The notes below the pieces were generated by a model. The model was not told where the DNA came from, ran no database searches, and saw only the letters and a program-made list of their open reading frames with translations. Of a stretch of 64,000 bases of DNA, positions 55,591-64,000 are shown piece by piece. This DNA comes from Fragum whitleyi (taxonomy: Eukaryota; Mollusca; Bivalvia; Cardiida; Cardiidae), in contig OX411558.1 in the NCBI GenBank assembly GCA_948146395.1, positions 38,080,850-38,144,849 of the forward strand, written 5' to 3'. The position numbers and the translations under genes are program-made. The stretch's first letter is position 1, and each line of letters starts with the position of its first letter.

Positions 55591-57689
55591 TTTCATTTGG
55601 ACAAGTCACACGTCGATCGGGAAGCCTCGGTGACTAAACGGAAAAGAAATCGGCTAAATAGGGGGCGCAGTTTGTATGACGTCACAAGAATCAACGTTTC
55701 CGCTAGAGAAGATGCTGAGTAAAACAAAATTAAGGCTAAATTCATGTGCATTTTGGTGCGTTTTATTATCAAATCATAATATGCCAAATATACCTCGATA
55801 CACGATCGGGAAGCACTAAAGGAATGAGCTTTTCTTCGAGCGTATCTACTGAAAAACCACTAGAAGCCAAATAACTTTAAACTGCCCCAAAAGTACTACA
55901 CTTACCACCGTGTATCAACGTACACCGGATATAGCGATTAGTGAGTCGAGGGAAATATCTACGAAGTGGGATCCATGGTTAGTATTTCTTTTATTATTTC
56001 TGTGTTTGTTGTGATTTTACTTAGTGAAAAACGAATTTACACCACTGAGGTAGTCGGTTATGTTTGTCTCTTTGGAAAACATGAAATAATTTGTTTCTGT
56101 CATAGAATAAAGGAAAATAAACCGTCTAATCACTGACGATTTTCTTGGCCTTCTGCGAAATCGAATAAAAATGCTCATATTTTACGTAACTGGCCCAAGA
56201 TTTACTTTGCTATACTTTCCTTGTTGTCCAAAGATTTTACATACTAAATTTTACTGCGAGATTATTTTTTGTTTTTGGAATATTTAGATAGGAAAAAATC
56301 TACCGGTGTACGGCCTAAAGCACACAATTTCAAATCAGTGTACGAACGATAGAAAAAGTATTGTACGATTATAGCTCAAGGGAAGGGTAAAATATCCTTA
56401 CTTAAACGAGCGCAAAATAAGAAATTATGTATGAAAACGCCTACATGACTCTGTAGTTACATTTTGGCGTTTTCGATTAGGATTCTTTTCTAGTTTTCTG
56501 CGAAAAACGGGGGAATCGTTAATCATATTGATTAAAAAATATAGATGATAATCGTTTACAGAACTTTATGAACCTCTTAACATAATTATTCATTACATTG
56601 ATTGTAAACATATTTTTAGCATGATTTTCTTAGACAACGGCTAGTCCCGTTGCAGAAGGCAACTTCCTGTAAAACCAAGTTGTTTCGTTGAATTCAATTT
56701 ATAAGCTAAAATTTCGCATTTCTACAGATTAAGCGTCAGGTTAATATCAGACTAGTTTTACGAATTGTTTCAGAATCGGATAGCAGGTCGATTTCTTGTA
56801 ATATATCAGAATACATCATGTACTATCATTTAAATGCTTACCCTATCGTCCTATGTCATTGAATAATCGCGGCGTTTTAACCATGGGGTCTTTAATTTTT
56901 ACAAGATACCTTTCTACATCAAAATATTAACAGATAGAGAGAAAAAAGGTGTGATTTTTAACAAGGTTGTTAAAGAATCACGATTCCACCCAAAACATTT
57001 GAGCGGCCTCAGACGATTTATGATATTCACATGGTAATAATTAACGCGTATTTTCGAACCATGTTAATTCACGCACATCAATATGACCGATAACAATATT
57101 GAATTGACATATATTTCCTATATCCAATATCCCCGAAAAAAAAAGAACCAACGAAAAAGTTAGAAAAGACATCTTCAAAATCCATTTCAAGCCTGTCTCA
57201 ATTGTGGTTCAAAATAGAAGCGCTTGGGAACGATTTGATATTCGAAACACATGACTGGTTGAAATACCGTTTACCTACATCAAGCAAACGTTCAAAGATA
57301 GGTAGGGGTATACAATAATAAATATAAATCAGATTGGTCTCTTTACCGTTTTGAAATTGATAGATTAGCCGAAGCCGCATACAATTGTTTTACAATCCAA
57401 TTTCGTTTTGTAGATTAGTATAGTAAACCTACTACACAAAATCAAGACACAATCTCTTGCAGTCGAAGGCTGTTGCTGTAAGAAGTTCTTGGTGACAAAA
57501 GTTAGCTTAGTTTTAGAACGGATCTCCACATGGGGGTTTCCATTTAGCATGGTACCGTTGCTTTAACGTTCTGCAAACGTTTTAATCGTAAACATATGAC
57601 AGGGTTTGGCCAGTTATTGTATACAAATTTATCGTAATCGCAAGCAATGATACAGGGATACTAGTAAAATTTTAATTACGAATCTCAGG

Positions 57690-57990
57690 TCTCGAGGTCC
57701 GCCCTGCCTTCTGAATGAAAACGTTCGAGAAACAATTTGCAAATTTTGCCCAACACAAGCATTTGCGTGCAAAGCGCGGTATCATTTTCGAAAATAACAG
57801 GCGTTTTGGTAACTGAACGCAGGGCTGGTCTGACTGCCAAACAGGGACAAGGGGTGTGCAAAACGGAAACGGCGGAAGAGCAAAGGTTTAGAAAGCGCTC
57901 AAAACTTTCTGAGCGGACGAAATTTGAGTAGGTGGGCCTTCGAAGTAAAGAGCGTATGCAAAGCCTATGCACCGGGTACAAAACAAATTC
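57690..57990. other. GC-richer island inside the 4.6-kb transposon
   Basis: G+C is visibly higher than around it, and overlapping frames are open on both strands (135 codons minus, 57685-58092; 64 codons plus, 57737-57931). Neither shows a domain I know. It could be a relic of transposase coding or a captured exon. Confidence 0.3.
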
Positions 57991-58421
57991 ATGGCGTCTT
58001 TTCAGCGTATGTAACAATTTTTGTAAGTTTAACATCCTCAATTCACCAGTAAGTGTAATGCGTCCGTACCTTGTAGAAACATGTCTAAGCAATAGGCTAT
58101 GTGATAATAATCAAGCCGATGCTGTAATATTCTTAACTTAAATCGAAACCCAATACAATGCCCTAGATAACCTTTTCATCAACGTTTAAATTTGTAGAAC
58201 TGACCTTTACCAGAGTGAAGATTATTTTGTGCATAAAGATTTGCCGAAATTATCACCATCGCATTCGAAAAATATATCGCCGAAGTAAGGGTAAAATAGA
58301 CCCTCGTTGCAGACATTTCACCAGACTCGATATGACGTCACTGTCTGGATTTCACAGTCATTGCCCCCTATGACCCAATTCCTCTAGACTTCACTTGGTT
58401 GAGGTAATCGGACGTGTTAAG

Positions 58422-58842
58422 TACAATAAGAATATAGTGAATTTGACAAGTTGAATCATATTGGAATGATTTCGGAATGAAATTGAATAAGTTAGATGAG
58501 CCAGTTTTGGATGAAATTCATGGGGTATTTACAATATCGCTTATTTTGTCCAAGCTGAACGAAACTAGCCATATCTATTAACTCCCTTTATTCAAATATA
58601 CATATCAGTTCTATAATAGTAATGTCTTAAGGAAACAATCATACGCTTAAAAATTAAAGTAAGTCAGTGAAATCGTGGAATTTTTTTTCTGGCGATTTGA
58701 ATGTAGAATTTAATTTTTATGACTTTTGGGTGTTGTTTAATTTTCTGACTAAGTGTTTGGAATTAATTATGGGGTGCTGAGTGAGCGATTAAGAATGAAT
58801 TTGATCCGATTGAGTGTCAATTACACGATGTTCATAACTGAT
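58422..58842 (+). mobile_element. MITE1 copy M (subfamily A)
   Basis: The ends are TACAATAAGAATATAGTG and TACACGATGTTCATAACTG. It is more diverged than copies F or H, consistent with an older insertion in the 4.6-kb element. Confidence 0.8.
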
Positions 58843-59044
58843 TTGGGTTAACTTTTGCAGAGGTTTGAACTGGGCAGATGACAATTAATTACCTTGTTTC
58901 ATGACATTAAATTTGTTATCTGCAGATCCGTACTATTGATATCTATAATCATTACAAACATCAGGTTTCTATGTTGAATGTTCTTGAATAAATTGATAAA
59001 TTAATTATCTTAGACAAACGGGAGGATAATTGTATATCTCAGTC

Positions 59045-59335
59045 GGATAGCAGCTGGAGACTAGGAAAGTATGCAATGGTAATACTGATGATAGAAATAA
59101 CATGAATCTATTGTTGAGTACTCCAGTCGCCGCCACATGACTGAAATATATATTTATCGAGGGTTCAGCGCAAGACTATACTAGGTGTCTATATATTGTA
59201 TAGACACTTAATACAGTTTTGCACTGAACCCTCGAAATGCGGCGTTAAAACCCGTGTTAAAAATTTGTTAATATATGTTTGAATGGGGCTTACTTTAAAA
59301 GTCTTACTGCGGCGGCTGGTGAACCTAACGACAAC
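59045..59335 (+). mobile_element. SINE S6 with hairpin FB5 inserted
   Basis: 59045-59155 matches the SINE body in plus sense (GGATAGCAGCTGGAGACTAG, TATTGTTGAGTACTCC). At 59157-59235 a hairpin intervenes. About 59280-59335 carries a further SINE scrap in the opposite sense (GCGGCGGCTGGTGAACC). Confidence 0.6.
59157..59235. repeat. Hairpin element FB5
   Basis: TCGAGGGTTCAGCGCAAGAC pairs with the inverse of GTTTTGCACTGAACCCTCGA. The inner arms GGTGTCTATA / TATAGACACT also pair, around TATTG. Confidence 0.85.
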
Positions 59336-59530
59336 ATCGATGCTGACAACAATTGGACAATGTCTATGCTTCGGATATACCCATGAAGCACGGCCGTGTT
59401 TAAATTGATTAAAAAATCGTATTTCAAATTTATTATCTAATCATACGACGACGACAACTACGGTACTGACAACAAATGGACAATGCCCATGTTTTGGATA
59501 TATCCATGAAGCTTGGTCATGTTTATACTG
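59312..59530 (+). repeat. Tandem duplication, about 130-bp unit
   Basis: CTGACAACAATTGGACAATG with GGATATACCCATGAAGC recurs as CTGACAACAAATGGACAATG with GGATATATCCATGAAGC. Confidence 0.75.
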
Positions 59531-60784
59531 ATAAAAGCTATAGGGGCATTCAAAATAAAACACAAATGATTCTCACCGAAAGTGTGGTCACTATTTACAA
59601 TTGAAATTAAAATCATATCTTAAAACTGAGTAAGGGATAAAAGAGCAGTAACAGTACGACTCTTCTGATCTTGATATCCAAAATTTGGAAAGGATGAAAG
59701 AGATGCCAGTAATGCTGAGTTTCTTTGCTCTTTAAGTCGAGACAGAGAAAATGACAGCGAGGATCTCGCTAATCCCAATTTATACATATCATACTTGTCT
59801 AAAGCCTGTTTAAAAGCACACAATTACCAAGGTTTGACTATAACATTATGCTGAAACAGGTATTCATTTGTGGTAAAGATTAAATTAGTCATGACAACTG
59901 CATTGGTAAGGGAAAAAGGCTCCATCGAATGTACAAAAGACAAAAACATAACTTTATCCATCAAACACGTTTTAACTTAGCGCTAGACAATCCATTTAAG
60001 AAATACTTTTTCTTGCTATAGGCCGTACACTATTAACGGGAGATTTGCTATACGACGTACACCATCTCCCTATAGGCCGTACACCGGGAGAAGAAACAAC
60101 ATGTGAATTTATCGGTATATTCACTTCATACAAAAGGCAGGAGTGTTTCTAGTGATTTTTTGTGTAATGTTAGGCAATTTATCATGGGTTTTAGTATGAG
60201 AAACTCTAAAAATTCAGTCAAAACAGTATTTTCGCGATGGACAAACGGAAATCATCGGTGATTAGGGGGGTATTTTTTTAATTGTAGCCGCTTATGGATG
60301 CTAACCAATCATTTGATACGGTTTGATAGCTACATGATTATATCAGTAACGCCTGTATTGTATGCTTACATGAAAGTTTTAAGTGATTTAACAAAAAAAA
60401 AAAAAAAAGAGAAAAAAGCTCACCTTGTACAACACCCCGTGACATTTTCCTCGACTCACTTATCGCTATATCCGGTGTACGTTGATACACGGTGCTTACG
60501 TCCGAGGCACTTTCTGGATTACGGAAATACCCGAGCGATGTTCCGATTGCATGCATGTTTCAGGGATGATTCTCTGGAATGTGTCCCTTGTATAGCGCGG
60601 TGTCATTGATTCGAATTTGACACCTGCTACCTAGAAGAATATCTTGTCACGAATAGTTTCAAAGATCTATTTTACACACACAAAAAAAACCCCAATACAT
60701 TATGACGTCATTTTCGCAACAAAATATAACGTTGATATCCGTTCTTAGCTCATTTGCGTAGTTATTCCACTGGCGTAATAACAC

Positions 60785-61098
60785 CCGTGTAATACCAAAA
60801 CTGAAATAAATGAGTGTGAATAAGTGTGTGGATCGCGTTTTGAGTGATATTCAAGGGAGGTAATCCATCATTGCTTATTTTGTTCTAGATGAACAAAAAA
60901 TTAGCGATATTTATTACCTCCCTTAAATGTGTTTAAATCTATCATACCGATTATTATTTTGAATGTATATAGTTGTTGATCTTATCTTTTTAGTGAATTT
61001 TGGGCGATTTTGAATGGTATGAGTGAGCGTTTGGATTGAATAATTGGAGCGCCGAGCGAATGAATTTGAATAGTTTTGATCGGAATGATTCACGATAA
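60785..61098 (+). mobile_element. MITE1 copy N (subfamily A, core shortened)
   Basis: The left terminus is lost. The internal hairpin GGGAGGTAATCCATCATTGC and its inverse are well kept. The core between 60930 and 60960 is short. The right end is clipped at GATTCACGATA. Confidence 0.75.
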
Positions 61099-61433
61099 AA
61101 TGAAATCCCCGTTATTGATGCCAAGCAATTCAGAAGAAGAAGAAAAACAAAAACACAATCAAAATTAGGAAAAAATGAATAACTGGGGGAAACATGTGAT
61201 ATGAGAGAAGGTCATTGGGTATCTTGAATTGTCATAATAATTAACAAGAAGGGATGCCATCGCATCTGATTTCGTAGTAATTATGTATTTATGAGTTCTC
61301 GGAGACCAATACGTCTAGACGAATAAAGACAATTGACGGAAATATCCCGGAATATATGAATGAATGGGTTTTATGGCGCATCGACAGTTACTATCAAATG
61401 TGACATGTGGACGTTTAAAGAGTAATGGTATCT

Positions 61434-61670
61434 GGGCCCGAGGTTATAAAACTTTTCTCAGGCTCAACTGAGAATCTTTTAAATTTTAAATTGATGATTG
61501 CATTAACATAAAGATAATATTAATAAGTTGATATTCATAACTTATTAATATTATCGTTTATGTTAATACATTAGAATGAGTTTATTAAACAGAATTACAG
61601 CTTTAATCCCAAAGTGAAATTTGAGAAAATTCTGAATTGAGTGTGAGAAAAGTTTTACAACCACGGGCCC
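61434..61670 (+). mobile_element. MITE6, GGGCCC-ended palindromic element
   Basis: The ends are GGGCCCGAGGTTATAAAAC and GTTTTACAACCACGGGCCC, with further arms (CTTTTCTCAGGCTC / GTGTGAGAAAAG). The inner dyad CATTAACATAAAGATAATA / TATTATCGTTTATGTTAATA is at about 61500-61566. An eroded relative is at 23091. Confidence 0.8.
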
Positions 61671-61787
61671 TTGTGAAAAATAATTGTTAAAATTAGAAAA
61701 AGATTTGGGTATGGTTGTTTGTGAAGCTTTATAAACAACAATGGGTTGACCGACTCGTTTGTTCAAGGATTGGCGTGTACTTGTGGT

Positions 61788-62192
61788 AATAAAGTTAACA
61801 TTGTAAAATTGACAAGGAGAATGATTTTGGAATGATTCAGGAATGAACTTGAATGAGTGCGATTATTGAGTTTTGGAAGAATATAAAGGGAGATAATCCA
61901 ATATCGCTTATTTTAGCATGAACAAAATTAGCTATCTTTATTACCTCCCTTTCACGAAATAAGTTTACAAGTTGTATAACTAGCTATTTATTCAAGAAGC
62001 TATCAGGCGCTTACAAATTCAATTTATGTTAGTGAAATTGAAACTTTTTTTCTTGTTTTATTGATTTTTATAGATGTTGTTGATCCTATCATTTTTAGTA
62101 AGTTTTACGCGTTTTCTGAATGGTTTGAGTATTTGGAATGGAGCACTGAATGGTTTTGATCAAATGTCAATTTCACGATATTGGTAATTGTG
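61788..62192 (+). mobile_element. MITE1 copy O (subfamily A)
   Basis: AACATTGTAAAATTGACAAGG at the left, GTCAATTTCACGATATTGG at the right. The type A core TATTCAAGAAGCTATCAGGCG is present. The 3' module is shortened. Confidence 0.8.
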
Positions 62193-63387
62193 TGATGGTT
62201 TTTGTTCAATGCGGATAGTATCTTTGGGAAGTGAAGTCAACGTCATTAGTAAAGGATTTGCTTCATTAATAAGGTCAGTTGTGAATAAATCCTTACTGTT
62301 TCATCTTTCTTTTGAAGCGTTTTATCGATCCGTAAGCAAGGGTGAGGTTCAATAAACTCTTATATCCCATCTTTTTCAATGTTTAATTGATCTTTGATCG
62401 CCCTCTTGAAATTGGTTGACTATAACCGATTTTTACTACTTTGCGTGCGCTGCCTATATATGCACTAACAATACATCTATTTCTCACGTGATATTTATGA
62501 CTTCTGTTAAAGTGCAGTATTTGCAATCTCATCGGGCAACCTTGAATGGCTTGGGCGACAATGGCATTCATTTAAAAGCCTTCCCATTCATAAATCCCTT
62601 ATTAACTATTGTCTGAATAATAATTGCAGCCAAAAATGTTAATGTCCGTTTGTTTCTGGGATAATACACAGATATGACGTCTAGTTTTCCGAAAGTGATA
62701 AAAACGTTCCAAATATAGACCGCAAATCGGCCCATTAGACCTTGAAATCAATAGAAAATGGTAATTAAATTCAGAATGTGAAATGCAACTAGTTTATTTT
62801 GTTTTCATACATCAAAAGTATATTAAACGTTTCATTTGTTTTCTTTGACTAAATTAAAAGATATTCAATTTGTTTGATTCCTAAAAGAAACACCATATAC
62901 AGTAAGATTCATAACATCTGCTACGCTTTCAAAATGTTTCTATTTCAATTCATGTAAATACTTATGTTGTCATAATTCGAATTCATAACAAAGACAAGAA
63001 GTTTGCATCCATATATTTGATAATACACATACTTAATTTAAAAATATATATATTATTTGAGAAAAGAAATCGCATTTTGACGATAGCAAGTACATCGGTT
63101 CATGTGCACCCGACTAATCATTAGCTTAATGTGTATCCGTCTAATCGTTTGCGACTGTCGCTTAATTGTCTTGCACTTGCATTACATGAATATTCAAAAA
63201 TAAAAGTGCACTGACGATTTATGCAGCAAAGTCTGCAACAACAACAACAAAATGTCTCGCATAATTTTACGCGACATTTCTAGATTGATGGAAGGCAAAA
63301 GTACAGTAAAGGTTTTTCGTTTTAGACAAGTTTATTTAACCTCGCCTAGAAAAGAACAAAATAATGCTATATTTATCATTTTTTTAG
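62193..63387. other. No gene seen
   Basis: AT-rich. Short overlapping frames at 62383-62616 on both strands have no recognisable character. Confidence 0.5.
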
Positions 63388-63640
63388 TTAGCTTCCTATT
63401 CCTTCAAGAACCAATCAGACGATAAAAATTTTGACCATGACAGTGAAATCGCGGTTTTTTTTTCTAGTTTTTTTTTTATTGTGAATGAAGTTGTTGATCT
63501 TATCTATTTAATATTTTTGGAGCATTTTTTAATGGTTTGAGTTTGTGTTTGGAATGAATGAATGAAGCGCTGAGTGAGCGATTCAGATTGGTTGTGTTCG
63601 AGATGAATGTTAATATCACGATGTTATCAAATGTCATACT
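63388..63640 (+). mobile_element. MITE1 fragment P (subfamily A, right half)
   Basis: It begins in the core (AGCTTCCTATTCCTTCAAG, AACCAATCAGACG), has GTGAAATCGCGGTTTTT, and ends ATATCACGATGTTATCAAA. The left half is missing. Confidence 0.8.
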
Positions 63641-63884
63641 CTTACGTTGACTGGTTATATGAACGCGCAGTTACGGCGTTTGCGTCAAGCATTTAAATGA
63701 TTGCCAAAAAAGCGGAATATGATGGAGGTCAAAAATACACGTTCTATTTCAAAATAAATGAAGAAGAAATAGGTCAATTTGTTGTGTTAAATGACCGCAG
63801 CCAATTCTTGGTTCACGAGGACGTTCAAACGTAAAACATAGCATACTTTCGGGCAGAAGGATACATGTACGTACAAAATTTCCC

Positions 63885-64000
63885 GGTTTCAGGATATCCA
63901 CCCACTTGTGGGAGGCAAACGTCGCAAAAGATATGTGCCGCAGCCGGGGATCAAACTGATGGTACAAAGTAAAAGACGTTTTGGAGCCGGATGCGCTAAG
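63885..64000 (-). mobile_element. SINE S7, cut by the window end
   Basis: GTGGGAGGCAAACGTCG, ATGTGCCGCAGCCGGGG and GGAGCCGGATGCGCTAAG follow the head of S1. Box B is degraded. Confidence 0.6.

Larger units (their letters stand above)
55906..60494. mobile_element. 4,589-bp transposon with CACCGTG ends and CTTAC target duplication
   Basis: The ends are CACCGTGTATCAACGTACAC (left) and GTGTACGTTGATACACGGTG (right). The first 47 bp of the two ends differ at one position. CTTAC flanks both sides (55901-55905 and 60495-60499), and removal restores uninterrupted family Z sequence. Weaker inverted similarity continues inward for about 400 bp, for example GGTGTACGGCCTA near 56303 against TAGGCCGTACAC near 60013 and 60071. 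A 5-bp duplication with CAC...GTG ends is known for Transib and RAG-like transposons. Chapaev-type elements also have CAC ends but 4-bp duplications. I see no transposase frame, so it is non-autonomous or decayed. MITE1 copy M, a SINE and a hairpin sit inside it. Confidence 0.75.
55600..60548 (-). repeat. Family Z copy Z5, split by a 4.6-kb transposon
   Basis: The terminus CCCGAGCGATGTTCCG lies at the right (60531-60546), followed leftward by CGTCCGAGGCACTTTCTGG. After the insertion (55906-60494) the copy continues at 55905 leftward (AAAGTACTACACTTAC, GAAGCACTAAAGGAATG, TGACGTCA at 55677). Joined across the insertion it is collinear with Z2. Confidence 0.75.

Noticed and set aside
1..64000. 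CRISPR array, bacterial operon or phage
   Set aside because: No regular short spacers or direct repeats of CRISPR type, no clustered coding, and clear eukaryotic repeat content.
1..64000. Endogenous virus or LTR retrotransposon
   Set aside because: I saw no gag, protease, integrase or envelope motifs and no convincing long terminal repeats; repeat V alone is insufficient.

Overview
The window is eukaryotic, non-genic, AT-rich DNA made almost entirely of layered mobile elements. It has no operons, no ribosome-binding-site spacing and no long intact reading frames. It does contain splice-like signals, tRNA-derived SINE heads with polymerase III box B, LINE remnants, many short inverted-repeat elements and a 200-N scaffold gap. 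Several repeats have a look I associate with molluscs, probably a bivalve: tandem repeats rich in AAGGTCA, a roughly 165-bp repeat ending in a CCTCTTGTTT-like motif, and short elements with a palindromic CTGCGC...GCGCAG core. That attribution comes from memory of repeat types, not from a search.

Layout. 1-4.4 kb: repeat family X with a retroposon inserted at a recoverable empty site, a GGGGCC-ended MITE and a SINE head. 4.47-6.7 kb: a Tigger/pogo DNA transposon (minus strand) whose transposase is broken by one in-frame stop. 8.9-19 kb: MITE1 copies, families W, X and Z, a three-unit tandem array and a dead LINE. 20.25-20.72 kb: the best candidate for a non-transposon coding fragment, two exons around a 65-bp intron. 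21-41 kb: more MITEs, SINEs and hairpin elements, including an 8-bp target-site insertion of family Y into MITE1. 41.18-45.49 kb: an unusual element whose two arms carry the nonamer GTAACGTAT in opposite orientations, with about 355-bp tandem units on the right. 46.9-54 kb: CpG-dense degenerate arrays, mollusc-type tandem repeats and GATCG-rich blocks. 55.906-60.494 kb: a 4,589-bp transposon with CACCGTG termini and a 5-bp target duplication, inserted in a family Z copy whose empty site can be read directly. 60.5-64 kb: further MITE1 and SINE copies.

The dominant component is MITE1 (TA target site, termini CAGTTAATAACATCGTG). I count about 19 full or partial copies, roughly 6.4 kb or one tenth of the window, in two subfamilies that share ends but differ in the core. 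The palindrome TGACGTCA occurs 16 times, partly because it is built into family Z. No transposase that would obviously move MITE1, family Y/Z or the CACCGTG element is present, so these look non-autonomous. The Tigger transposase has different termini and is not an obvious source.

All repeat relationships were found by eye. Boundaries of degenerate copies are approximate, and no identity figures were computed.
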